From the NCBI RefSeq assembly GCF_006546825.1, contig NZ_VICC01000008.1, positions 62,001 through 126,000 of the forward strand: a stretch of 64,000 bases of DNA, in the 5' to 3' direction. The notes under the pieces were generated by a model. The model searched no databases. It worked only from the letters and a program-made list of their open reading frames with translations, and was not told the origin of the DNA. The DNA is from Actinomyces oris (GTDB taxonomy: Bacteria > Actinomycetota > Actinomycetes > Actinomycetales > Actinomycetaceae). The first letter of the stretch is position 1. Every line of letters begins with the position of its first letter. Shown one piece after another: positions 54,971 through 64,000 of the stretch. Both the position numbers and the translations under genes were made by a program.

Positions 54971-55167
54971 GCTGCCTTCGGCGTCGGCTCAGCGGGGTTC
55001 TCGCGGCGCAGCCCGACGCCCTCACCCCAGGTTCGACCCCACTGGCCCTGCTCGGCTCCTGATCGAGGCCTGGAGGTTGTGGTCCGACGTCGGCTCCGGC
55101 CCGGGGCTTGTGAGAGCCGCCCCTACTCCACGAGGGTCGGGATGTACTGGCCAAGGCTTGTGCGTAC

Positions 55168-55233
55168 TGCACGAAGGCCCTCCCTACCTGGAGTACCCCC
55201 ATCCTTCCTCCAGTAGCACCCGGGCCTCGTGCA
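55168..55233. repeat. 66-bp imperfect palindrome
   Basis: The left arm (55168-55192, TGCACGAAGGCCC...) and right arm (55209-55233, ...GGGCCTCGTGCA) are inverted copies with several mismatches and a 16-base centre. Its inner CTGGAG/CTCCAG resembles the core of the palindrome at 24488-24583. Confidence 0.45.
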
Positions 55234-55338
55234 TTGCGACCAGACGACGCCGGACGCCACCCGATCTGCCGCGAGCAGCCTCGCCGCCCCTGTCGGTAGG
55301 GCACGCAGCGGCAATCGGGGTCGGTCAGCCGGCCCTTT

Positions 55339-55385
55339 GAGGGCCCGACGCCGGAAGAAGACAGTCCTCCGGCGTCGGGCCCCTC
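55339..55385 (+). terminator. Strong hairpin before nucleoside operon
   Basis: GGGCCCGACGCCGGA (55341-55355) and TCCGGCGTCGGGCCC (55368-55382) form a perfect 15-bp stem, extendable by flanking GAG/CTC. It probably isolates the downstream operon from transcription entering from manC. Confidence 0.7.
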
Positions 55386-55430
55386 ATCGAAACCACGACG
55401 ATCACGAGGCCATCCCGGTGGAACGGATGG

Positions 55431-55459
55431 TGTGACAATGAGAGGTTCTCGCCTATCCT
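55431..55459 (+). promoter_or_regulatory. Promoter of the nucleoside operon
   Basis: TGTGAC (55431-55436), a 17-base spacer and TATCCT (55454-55459) suit a main-sigma promoter, giving a leader of about 43 bases. GGTTCTCGC (55444-55452) and GCGAGAACC (55488-55496) are perfect inverted copies spanning the promoter and leader and could be an operator pair. Confidence 0.55.
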
Positions 55460-55508
55460 TGACACTCGAATGTGTCCCCCGTCGCACGCGAGAACCACGG
55501 AGGTTTCC

Positions 55509-56609
55509 ATGAAGAAGGCCTGCTCCGCGATGACGCTTGGCGCGGCCGTGGCCCTGGCGCTGGCCGCCTGCGGGACGCCACCGGCCCAGCGGCCCTCCCG
55601 CAACCTGGAGGGAGCCAAGAACTTCACCGCCTGCATGCTCTCCGACGAGGGCGGATTCGACGACCACTCCTTCAACGAGTCCGGCAAGAAGGGCCTGGAC
55701 CGGGCCGGCAAGGAACTGGGAGTCAAGACCATTGCCGTGCAGTCGGAGAACTCGGCCGACTACGCCACCAACATCTACGCGCTCATCCAGCAGAACTGCA
55801 AGCTCGTCATCGGCGTCGGCTTCAACATCGCCGCCGACCTGACCGAGTCGGCCAAGGCCAACCCCGACATCCAGTTCGCCCTCATCGACGCCTCCTTCAT
55901 CGGCGCCGACGGCAAGCCCGCCACCCTGCCCAACACCAAGCCGCTGCTGTTCAAGACGGCCGAGGCCGCCTACCTGGCCGGGTACGCCGCCGCCGGCACC
56001 TCCCGCACCGGGGTCGTGGGCACCTACGGCGGCAAGCCCCTGCCCACCGTCCAGATCTTCATGGACGGCTTCGCCAAGGGCGTGGCCCGCTACAACCAGG
56101 ACACCGGCGCCCAGGTCCAGGTCAAGGGCTGGGACACCACCACCGGCAAGGGCGGCTCCTTCGTCGGCAACTTCACCGACGCCGCCAAGGGCCAGGCCAT
56201 CACCGAGCAGTTCATCTCCCAGGGGGCGGACATCATCATGCCGGTGGCCGGCCCCGTCGGCCAGGGCACGCTGTCCTCCGTGCGCCAGAAGAACGACGCC
56301 GGGGGCACCAACGCCGTCATCTGGGTCGACTCCGACGGCTACACCTCCTCCGGTGACGGCAGCATCATCATGACCTCCGTGGTCAAGGAGATCGGCAACT
56401 CGGTCTTCGACACCGTCAAGAACGCCTCCGAGGGGAGATTCTCCTCCGAGCCCTACATCGGAACCCTCAAGAACAACGGGGTGGCCGCCGCACCCTTCCA
56501 CGACTTCGACTCCCGGGTGCCGGCGCCGGTCAAGGCCAGGCTCGAGGAGCTGCGAGGCCAGATCATCGACGGGTCCCTCGACGTCTCCACCCCCTACGAC
56601 CCCTCCTGA
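55509..56609 (+). CDS. BMP family nucleoside-binding lipoprotein
   Basis: Substrate-binding lipoprotein of an ABC nucleoside importer (366 residues). Lipobox LAAC with Cys21 follows MKKACSAMTLGAAVALAL. BMP-domain features include SDEGGFDDHSFNESGKKG (nucleoside site) and LVIGVGFNIAADL, VGTYGGKPLPTVQIFMDGF and GADIIMPVAGPVGQG. ATG 55509 has GGAGG upstream. The ATPase, two permeases, cytidine deaminase and thymidine phosphorylase downstream support a nucleoside rather than purine-base or sugar substrate. Confidence 0.93.
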   Translation: MKKACSAMTLGAAVALALAACGTPPAQRPSRNLEGAKNFTACMLSDEGGFDDHSFNESGKKGLDRAGKELGVKTIAVQSENSADYATNIYALIQQNCKLVIGVGFNIAADLTESAKANPDIQFALIDASFIGADGKPATLPNTKPLLFKTAEAAYLAGYAAAGTSRTGVVGTYGGKPLPTVQIFMDGFAKGVARYNQDTGAQVQVKGWDTTTGKGGSFVGNFTDAAKGQAITEQFISQGADIIMPVAGPVGQGTLSSVRQKNDAGGTNAVIWVDSDGYTSSGDGSIIMTSVVKEIGNSVFDTVKNASEGRFSSEPYIGTLKNNGVAAAPFHDFDSRVPAPVKARLEELRGQIIDGSLDVSTPYDPS

Positions 56610-56666
56610 CCGCCCGGCCGGGGCCGGCGCCCCGAGCCTCCACCGCCACCCGGAAGCGAGCCTGTT

Positions 56667-58192
<1,526 letters not shown>

Positions 58193-58196
<4 letters not shown>

Positions 58197-59512
58197 GCAC
58201 CCCCACCACCGGCTCCAGCACCGAAGCGAGCCCGACGCCCCCGTCCGAGGACCACGCCGAGGAGCAGACCAAGCACGGCCCGAGCGGCCAGGGCGCCCTG
58301 TTGCGGCAGGTCGCCTCCTCACCGGCCGTCGTCGGGCTGCTCGCGGTCCTGACCGCCCTGATCCTCAGCTCGATCCTCATCCTCGCGGCCGACTCCGAGG
58401 TGCGCTACACCGCCACCTACCTGCTCAACCGTCCCGGCGACTTCCTCCACGCCACGGCCTCCACCCTGAGCGAGGCCTACAGCTCCCTGCTGCGCGGTGC
58501 CGTCTTCGACTGGCGCGCCACGACGGGCGTGCGCATGATCCGCCCCATCACCGACACCCTGACCAACGCCACCCCGCTCATCATCGCCGGGCTCGGCATG
58601 GCAGTGGCCTTCCGAGCCGGCCTGTTCAACATCGGCGGCCAGGGGCAGATGATCCTCGGTGCGATCACTGCCTGCTACGTGGGCATCGCCTGGAACCTGC
58701 CCCCGGTGGCCCACCTGCTGCTGGCCGTCGTCGGGGCCGCCCTGGGAGGACTGGTGTGGGGCGGCATCGCCGGCGTCCTCAAGGCCCGCACCGGCGCCAA
58801 CGAGGTGATCGTGACGATCATGCTCAACTCCATCGCCGCCCACCTGCTCTCCCAGGTGCTCAGCCTCAAGGCCTTCAACGGGGAGGGAGAGACCGGCAAC
58901 CGCAAGTCCCTGACCGTGGCGGATGCCGCCCAGTACCCCTCACTGGCCGGCGACTCCTTCCGCCTCCACGCCGGTTTCCTCCTGGCCCTGCTGGTCGCCG
59001 TGGCCGTGTGGTGGCTCATGGAGCGCTCCCGCCTCGGCTTCCAGCTGCGGGCCACCGGCCTCAACGCCGACGCCGCCCGCACCGCAGGCATGAGCGTGCC
59101 CTGGGTGACGAGCCTGGTCATGATGATCTCCGGCGCCCTGTGCGGGCTGGCCGCCACCGCGCCGGTCCTGGGCACCCAGAAGAGCATGGACGAGTCCGTC
59201 GTGGGCACCATCGGCTTCGACGCCATCACGGTGGCGCTCCTGGGCCGCTCCCGCCCCCTGGGGACCGTGCTGGCCGGCCTGCTCTTCGGGGCGCTGCGCG
59301 CCGGGGGCACCGCCATGCAGGCCGCCCCGGGCACCCACATCAAGATCGTCCTGGTCCTGCAGTCCACGATCGTGCTGTTCATCGCCGCGCCGCCCCTGAT
59401 CCGGGCCATCTTCCGGCTCCCGGAGCGCCGCGACCCCCTCGGCGGCACCGCCCCGTCCCCCGCCTCAGTGCCGGCCGCAGCCCCGGCCGCTCCCGCCGCG
59501 AAGGAGGCCTGA
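58193..59512 (+). CDS. Nucleoside ABC transporter permease 1
   Basis: Permease of the BPD_transp_2 family (439 residues) with about nine helices after a 45-residue polar N-terminus. The family motif appears as AFRAGLFNIGGQGQMILGA. The C-terminus is Pro/Ala-rich. ATG overlaps the ATPase stop by four bases and the next permease begins three bases after its stop. It forms the heterodimeric channel with permease 2. Confidence 0.92.
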
Positions 59513-59515
59513 GCC

Positions 59516-60808
59516 ATGAGCGCATCAACCGCTTCTGCCGACTCTCACGCCGCGACCGCACCGGATGCCTCCGCGCCCGTGACGGCGGCGCCCATGGATC
59601 TGAAGATCCCGATCACTGGCGTCGTCGTGCTCCTCCTGCAGGGGCTCATGGCTCTGGGGGCCCGCGGCTCGACAACCTTCGACCTGACCGCCTCCTCCGA
59701 CCTCTTCCGGCTCGGTGCCCCCGAGCTCAACGCGCGCCTGGTCATCCTCACCGCCGCCGGGATCGTCGCGGCGGCCACCGCCGTCGCCTTCGACCGGGCC
59801 CGGCGCCGCCGCAGGATCCCCACCTGGGCCGTCATCCTCATCGGCATCGGATTCGTCCTGGCCTTCCTGGCCTGGGCAGGGGCCGGAAGCCGCGGCGTCA
59901 TCCCCCTGGTGACCATCCTGTCCTCCGCGCTGGGACTGAGCGTCCCCCTCGTCTACGGCTCACTGGCCGGGATCATCGGGGAGCGCTCGGGCACCATCAA
60001 CATCGCCATCGAGGGCCAGCTCCTGGGCGGGGCCTTCCTGGGGGCCGTCGTCGCCTCGGCCTGCTCCAACCCCTGGGTGGGGATCCTGGCCGCCCCCGTG
60101 GCCGGAGTCCTCGTGGCCCTCCTGCTGGCCCTGTTCGGCCTGCGCTACCGGGTCAACCAGATCGTCGTCGGCGTCGTCCTCAACGTCCTGGTCTCCGGGC
60201 TCACCGGCTTCCTGTTCTCCACCTTCCTGTCCTCCAGCCCCAGCCTCAACCGGGCCCTGCGCCTGCCCACCCTGGCGGTCCCGCTGCTGTCCCGGATCCC
60301 GATCATCGGGCCGGTCCTCTTCCGCCAGACGATCCTCGTCTACCTCATGTACGCGGCCGTGGCAGTCCTGTCCGTCATGCTCTTCCGCTCCCGGTGGGGG
60401 CTGAGGCTGCGGGCCTGCGGTGAGCACCCCAAGGCCGCCGACACCGTCGGCATCAACGTCATGCGCACCCGCGTGGCCAACCTGGCCCTGGCCGGGGCGC
60501 TCGCGGGACTGGGAGGGGCCTTCTTCACCGTCGGCTCGGGCCTGTCCTTCGAGAACGACATGACCGCCGGCAACGGCTACATCGCCCTGGCCGCCATGAT
60601 CCTGGGCGCCTGGCGGCCCCTGGGCTCACTGGGGGCTGCCCTGCTCTTCGGCTTCGCCACCTCCGTGGCCCAGACCCTGCCGGTCATCGGCAGCTCGGTC
60701 TCACCGGACATCATCTCCATGATCCCCTACATCGTCACGATCCTGGCGGTGGCCGGATTCGTGGGCAAGGTGCGTGCGCCGGCCGCCGAGGGGGTGCCCT
60801 ACCCGTGA
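59516..60808 (+). CDS. Nucleoside ABC transporter permease 2
   Basis: Second BPD_transp_2 permease (430 residues). Its family motif is GERSGTINIAIEGQLLGGAF, with RACGEHPKAADTVGINV in the late loop, very similar to NupC/YufQ-type proteins. About ten helices are visible. The stop overlaps cdd (GTGA), linking uptake directly to catabolism. Confidence 0.92.
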   Translation: MSASTASADSHAATAPDASAPVTAAPMDLKIPITGVVVLLLQGLMALGARGSTTFDLTASSDLFRLGAPELNARLVILTAAGIVAAATAVAFDRARRRRRIPTWAVILIGIGFVLAFLAWAGAGSRGVIPLVTILSSALGLSVPLVYGSLAGIIGERSGTINIAIEGQLLGGAFLGAVVASACSNPWVGILAAPVAGVLVALLLALFGLRYRVNQIVVGVVLNVLVSGLTGFLFSTFLSSSPSLNRALRLPTLAVPLLSRIPIIGPVLFRQTILVYLMYAAVAVLSVMLFRSRWGLRLRACGEHPKAADTVGINVMRTRVANLALAGALAGLGGAFFTVGSGLSFENDMTAGNGYIALAAMILGAWRPLGSLGAALLFGFATSVAQTLPVIGSSVSPDIISMIPYIVTILAVAGFVGKVRAPAAEGVPYP

Positions 60809-61239
60809 GCAGCATCGTGCCCACCGAACTGACCGACGCCCACTGGCGGGCCCTCCACGAGCTCGCCGTGGAGGCCATGACCCACGCCTACGCCCCCTAC
60901 TCCCGCTTCAAGGTCGGTGCCGCCGCCCTGGTCGACGACGGCCGACTCGTCTCGGGATGCAACGTGGAGAACGCCGGCTACGGCGTCACCCTGTGCGCCG
61001 AGTGCGGCCTCGTCTCCGAGCTCACCCGCACCGGAGGAGGGCGCCTGGTCGCCTTCGCCTGCGTGGACGCCCACGGCCGGGCCCTGGCTCCATGCGGGCG
61101 CTGCCGCCAGCTCCTGAGCGAACACGCCGCCGACGGTATGGTGCTGGCCATGCCCTCGGGGATGATGAGCATCGACGAGGTCCTGCCCGACCGTTTCTGC
61201 GCCGACGACGTCGAACGCGTCGTCGGCCCGCAGAGCTGA
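60805..61239 (+). CDS. cdd: Cytidine deaminase
   Basis: Deaminates cytidine and deoxycytidine (144 residues, the homotetrameric short type). Motifs: PYSRFKVGAAAL, NVENAGYGVTLCAECGL with the catalytic Cys-Ala-Glu, and PCGRCRQLL with the two further zinc cysteines. GTG start overlaps the permease stop. Deamination feeds uridine and deoxyuridine to the phosphorylase encoded next. Confidence 0.97.
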   Translation: MSSIVPTELTDAHWRALHELAVEAMTHAYAPYSRFKVGAAALVDDGRLVSGCNVENAGYGVTLCAECGLVSELTRTGGGRLVAFACVDAHGRALAPCGRCRQLLSEHAADGMVLAMPSGMMSIDEVLPDRFCADDVERVVGPQS

Positions 61240-61263
61240 GGGCCGGCTGACCAGCAGCCACAG

Positions 61264-62622
61264 ATGAAGGAGAACCCCGTGACCGTCCCCGCCACGCCCT
61301 CCGTCGAGCCCTTCGACGCCGTCGACGTCATCGCCGCCAAGCGCGACGGCGCCACCCTGACCGACGCCCAGATCGACTGGGTCGTGGACGCCTACACCCG
61401 CGGCGCCGTCGCCGAGGAGCAGATGAGTGCCCTGGCCATGGCCATCTACCTGCGCGGCATGAGCCGGGCCGAGATCGCCCGCTGGACCGACGCCATGATC
61501 GCCTCCGGGGAGCGCATGGACTTCTCCGGCCTGACCCGCCCCACAGCGGACAAGCACTCCACCGGGGGAGTGGGGGACAAGATCACCCTGCCGCTGGCGC
61601 CGCTCGTGGCCGTCTTCGGAGTGAGCGTCCCCCAGCTGTCCGGACGCGGGCTCGGGCACACCGGCGGGACCCTGGACAAGCTGGAGTCCATCCCCGGCTG
61701 GCGGGCCGAGCTCACGGGCGAGGAGATCGCGGCGATGCTCGGCGCCGACGGCCCCGGCGCCGTCATCTGCGCCGCCGGGGCGGGACTGGCCCCCGCCGAC
61801 AAGCGCCTCTACGCCCTGCGCGACACCACCGCCACCGTCTCCTGCGTCCCCCTCATCGCATCCTCGATCATGTCCAAGAAGATCGCCGAGGGGACCGGCG
61901 CCCTCGTCCTGGACGTCAAGGTCGGCTCCGGCGCCTTCATGAAGGAGTTGGGCCAGGCCCGCGAGCTCGCCTCCACCATGGTGGCCCTGGGCACCGACGC
62001 CGGCATGACCACCCGCGCCCTGCTCACCGACATGTCCACCCCGCTCGGGCGCACCGCAGGCAACGCCCTCGAGGTCGCCGAGTCCCTCGAGGTGCTCGCC
62101 GGCGGGGGACCGGCCGACATTGTCGACCTCACCGTGGCCCTGGCCCTGGAGATGTGCGCCGCCGCCGGCAGACCCGTCGAGGAGGACCAGGCCCGCGCCG
62201 CCCTGGCCGACGGACGCGCCATGGACATCTGGCGCGACATGATCTCCCGCCAGGGAGGTGACCCGGACGCGCCCCTGCCTCTCGCCCCGGAGACCGAGAC
62301 CGTTACCACCCCGGCCGACGGGGTCCTGACCACCTTGGACGCCCTCGCGGTCGGGGTGGCCGCCTGGCGCCTCGGGGCCGGGCGGGCCCGCAAGGAGGAC
62401 CCGGTCCAGGCCGTCGCCGGCGTCACCATGCACGCCAAACCGGGCGACGAGGTGCGCGCCGGTCAACCACTGCTCACCCTGCACACCGCCACCCCCGAGC
62501 GCTTCACCCGCGCCCGGGAGGCGCTCGCCGGCGGCATCGTCATCTCCGAGGCCGGATCGCCGGAAGCGGCCGACGCCGTAGCCCGCCGGGAGCATGGCGT
62601 CATCCTGGAGCGCGTCGGATGA
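61264..62622 (+). CDS. deoA: Thymidine/pyrimidine-nucleoside phosphorylase
   Basis: Phosphorolyses thymidine and deoxyuridine (or uridine too) to base and (deoxy)ribose-1-phosphate (452 residues). Family motifs: ADKHSTGGVGDKITLPLAP, SGRGLGHTGGTLDKLES, KKIAEGTGALVLDVKVGSGAF and the C-terminal MHAKPGDEVRAGQ. ATG 61264 follows a weak site; GTG 61279 after GGAGAAC is an alternative start. Its stop overlaps the next gene by four bases. Deoxyribose-1-phosphate would end up in the deoC aldolase step encoded at 63778. Confidence 0.95.
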   Translation: MKENPVTVPATPSVEPFDAVDVIAAKRDGATLTDAQIDWVVDAYTRGAVAEEQMSALAMAIYLRGMSRAEIARWTDAMIASGERMDFSGLTRPTADKHSTGGVGDKITLPLAPLVAVFGVSVPQLSGRGLGHTGGTLDKLESIPGWRAELTGEEIAAMLGADGPGAVICAAGAGLAPADKRLYALRDTTATVSCVPLIASSIMSKKIAEGTGALVLDVKVGSGAFMKELGQARELASTMVALGTDAGMTTRALLTDMSTPLGRTAGNALEVAESLEVLAGGGPADIVDLTVALALEMCAAAGRPVEEDQARAALADGRAMDIWRDMISRQGGDPDAPLPLAPETETVTTPADGVLTTLDALAVGVAAWRLGAGRARKEDPVQAVAGVTMHAKPGDEVRAGQPLLTLHTATPERFTRAREALAGGIVISEAGSPEAADAVARREHGVILERVG

Positions 62623-63422
62623 CCACGCCCCGGCCGGTGGAGCCGATCATCGTTGCCCGCGCCGTCAACTCCCGGCTGCGGGTGGGCCGCCTCACCCAGG
62701 CGGGCCAGGCCATCACCCTGACCCAGACCGACGGCACCACCTGCGGGCCCACCTGCCTCCTGGCCGCTCGCCTGCTCCTGGCGTCCGGCGAGCGCGCAGC
62801 GGTGACGGACGACCTCGCCCAGGAGATGACCGCCTCGCCATCCGGCCGGGAGGGCAAACAGTTGGTCTCCGTCCTGTCCCGCCAGCAGGTGCGGATCCAG
62901 CGGGCCATGAATGTCCGTGGCCTCGGGGGCCTGCCCTGGCCGAAGGCGCTCGGTTCCACGCCCTGGTCCATGGCTCGGCAGATGACCGAGATCGCGAGCG
63001 CCTGCACCCCGGGTGGCGGGCGCCGTCGTTACACGGTGAGGTGGGTGAGCGACCACGGGCCCGCCTGGGGCAGTGAGGTCGCCTCGATCCGTGAGGCGCT
63101 GGCAGGCGGACTCCCGGTCATCCTGGTCACCGGCGGCCCGCTCGTCCTCGACACCGACGTCGAGGGTGAGCCCACGGCGAGGGCGAGGCTGCGCACGTCC
63201 CTGGCACGCACCCCGGCCGTGCCCCGCCACTACGTCCTGGCCCTGCCCTGGCGGACCATCGGGCAGGAGGACCCCGGTGAGGGAAGCGCGCACATCTACG
63301 AGCCCTCCAGCGGCGCCGTGCGCCCCCTCGATCTGATCGCCTCGCGCGATCCGCACCGCCCCGGCCCTCGCGAGCTCGGCAACTGGCCCCGCATCCTCGC
63401 CGTCATCGCGCCCGAGAACTAA
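62619..63422 (+). CDS. Uncharacterised protein with papain-like (C39-like) Cys-His pattern
   Basis: I do not recognise a named family. The 267-residue, apparently cytosolic protein has DGTTCGPTCLLAARLLL near residue 38 (a Cys at the start of a helix after a Thr, as in papain-like and C39 peptidases). It also has PRHYVLALPW near 207 (candidate catalytic His) and HIYEPSSGAVRPL near 225 (where C39-like proteins carry a D/E-P-x-x-G). These three marks in the right order suggest a cysteine peptidase or acyltransferase fold, but the match is by eye. It overlaps deoA by four bases in a nucleoside-salvage operon, which gives no hint of a peptidase role. Confidence 0.7.
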   Translation: MTTPRPVEPIIVARAVNSRLRVGRLTQAGQAITLTQTDGTTCGPTCLLAARLLLASGERAAVTDDLAQEMTASPSGREGKQLVSVLSRQQVRIQRAMNVRGLGGLPWPKALGSTPWSMARQMTEIASACTPGGGRRRYTVRWVSDHGPAWGSEVASIREALAGGLPVILVTGGPLVLDTDVEGEPTARARLRTSLARTPAVPRHYVLALPWRTIGQEDPGEGSAHIYEPSSGAVRPLDLIASRDPHRPGPRELGNWPRILAVIAPEN

Positions 63423-63499
63423 CCATGGCGAGTATTCTTATAGCCCGAGAGGTTGAGAACCAGACACACCGATCTACGTTCCGGTGAGGGTGGTGCCTG

Positions 63500-63730
63500 A
63501 TGACGACTGCTGGCCATGATGTGGATTCCCGAGACACTCAGCGAGCCCTGGCGATCATGATCCTTGCTGTCGGAGTCCTTGGGGCAGTGACGATCCTGTC
63601 CGTTCCCTTCAGTATTGGCCTGTACGGCCTGCGCGGATTATGGCTCCCGGCAGTTCTCCTCATCCCTCTCGCCCTGCAGGCGTGGGCGCTTCGCGTCCTC
63701 CGTCGGGCCGCGTCGACGTTGCCTGGATGA
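63500..63730 (+). CDS. Small two-helix membrane protein
   Basis: Seventy-six residues with hydrophobic segments at about 16-38 and 46-62 (AIMILAVGVLGAVTILS and LPAVLLIPLALQAW). No known family. Lies between the C39-like gene and deoC, with a weak AT-rich stretch (TTCTTATAG near 63434) upstream that might be a promoter and a poor GGTGAGGGTGGTG ribosome site. Real but uncertain. Confidence 0.5.
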   Translation: MTTAGHDVDSRDTQRALAIMILAVGVLGAVTILSVPFSIGLYGLRGLWLPAVLLIPLALQAWALRVLRRAASTLPG

Positions 63731-63777
63731 AACGGGTCGGGACATGATGTCGTGACTGCCCACCAGGAAGGACCCCC

Positions 63778-64000
63778 ATGACCACGCGCGCCCGGATCGC
63801 CCGCCTCATCGACCATACCCTCCTCAAGCCCGAGGCCACCACCGCCCAGGTCGACGCGCTCATCGCCGAGGCCGCGGACCTGAACACCTACAGCGTGTGC
63901 GTCTCCCCGAGCCTCCTGCCGCTGGAGGTACCCGACGACCTGCACGTGGCCACCGTCTGCGGCTTCCCCTCCGGCGCCCACGCCACCTCCGTCAAGGCCG
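63778..64000 (+). CDS. deoC: Deoxyribose-phosphate aldolase, 5' part
   Basis: The first 74 codons of DeoC, cut by the window edge. The start [20 protein letters not shown] is the family opening, with [11 protein letters not shown] binding phosphate, followed by [12 protein letters not shown] and [17 protein letters not shown], as expected for class I DERA. AGGAAGGA lies 6 bases before the ATG. Cleaves deoxyribose-5-phosphate to acetaldehyde and glyceraldehyde-3-phosphate, completing the deoxynucleoside route started by cdd and deoA. Confidence 0.93.
   Translation, partial: MTTRARIARLIDHTLLKPEATTAQVDALIAEAADLNTYSVCVSPSLLPLEVPDDLHVATVCGFPSGAHATSVKA

Larger units (their letters stand above)
54717..55430. 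other. 714-base repeat-rich intergenic region
   Basis: No coding region is convincing: frames here have poor composition and no ribosome binding sites, and a long minus-strand frame is only the shadow of the downstream ABC genes. The region holds two inverted-repeat elements (54843-54970 and 55168-55233) and a terminator-like hairpin (55339-55385), listed separately. Confidence 0.6.

Noticed and set aside
54810-55340. Plus-strand 176-codon frame after manC
   Set aside because: Runs through both inverted-repeat elements, is rich in Arg/Ser/Pro and resembles no family.

Overview
The window is a 64 kb stretch of a high-GC actinobacterial chromosome. The combination of NucS, a GH68 levansucrase with a GH32 fructanase, an LPXTG-type surface protein, a DUF6318 lipoprotein, PspC-type envelope stress genes and many start codons 6-7 bases after a -10 box points to the genus Actinomyces (oral type). 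That genus call is inference from gene content. I see no rRNA, tRNA, transposase, prophage or CRISPR array.

Layout. 1-8 kb: cytosolic GH13 alpha-amylase; then, on the minus strand, a sensor kinase, a response regulator and an FbpABC-type ferric iron (or similar) ABC transporter. 8-14 kb: DJ-1/PfpI protein, SdpI-like membrane protein, and an envelope-stress module (PspC membrane protein with a small partner, divergent from a PspC-fused histidine kinase and LuxR-type regulator). 14-24.4 kb: Sua5/YrdC, a WecA/TagO-type transferase, an AtpI-like protein, the complete F1Fo ATP synthase operon atpBEFHAGDC and a DUF2550 protein. 24.4-28.7 kb: a large palindrome, nucS, an AlkZ-like HTH_42 glycosylase, nagA, a DinB-like protein. 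28.7-31.6 kb: an accessory patch with a secreted PKD-like protein and a DUF6318 lipoprotein gene broken by an in-frame TAA.

31.6-38.9 kb is the most coherent block. Glutathione-independent formaldehyde dehydrogenase, purU, a five-gene operon of cysteine-poor, zinc-independent ribosomal proteins (rpmB, rpmG, rpsN, rpmE2, rpmJ) and a divergent Mrf-like CobW-family protein sit together. Zur-like boxes lie in front of the ribosomal operon/mrf pair and in front of the dehydrogenase. It is followed by glyA-folD under a ZTP riboswitch. The block reads as a zinc-starvation and one-carbon region.

38.9-44.3 kb: convergent GH32 levanase and GH68 levansucrase, then a divergent LPLTG surface protein; a Crp/GlxR-like site lies in the shared upstream region of the last two. 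44.3-49.1 kb: acylphosphatase, exonuclease III, a MacAB-type efflux set. 49.2-54.7 kb: galK, a DeoR regulator, a 2H phosphoesterase, a YihY protein, manC. 54.7-55.4 kb: a repeat-rich intergenic region with a 26-bp-arm inverted-repeat element. 55.4-64 kb: a nucleoside uptake and salvage operon (BMP lipoprotein, double ATPase, two permeases, cdd, deoA) that also carries an unrecognised papain-like/C39-like gene and ends in deoC, cut by the window edge.
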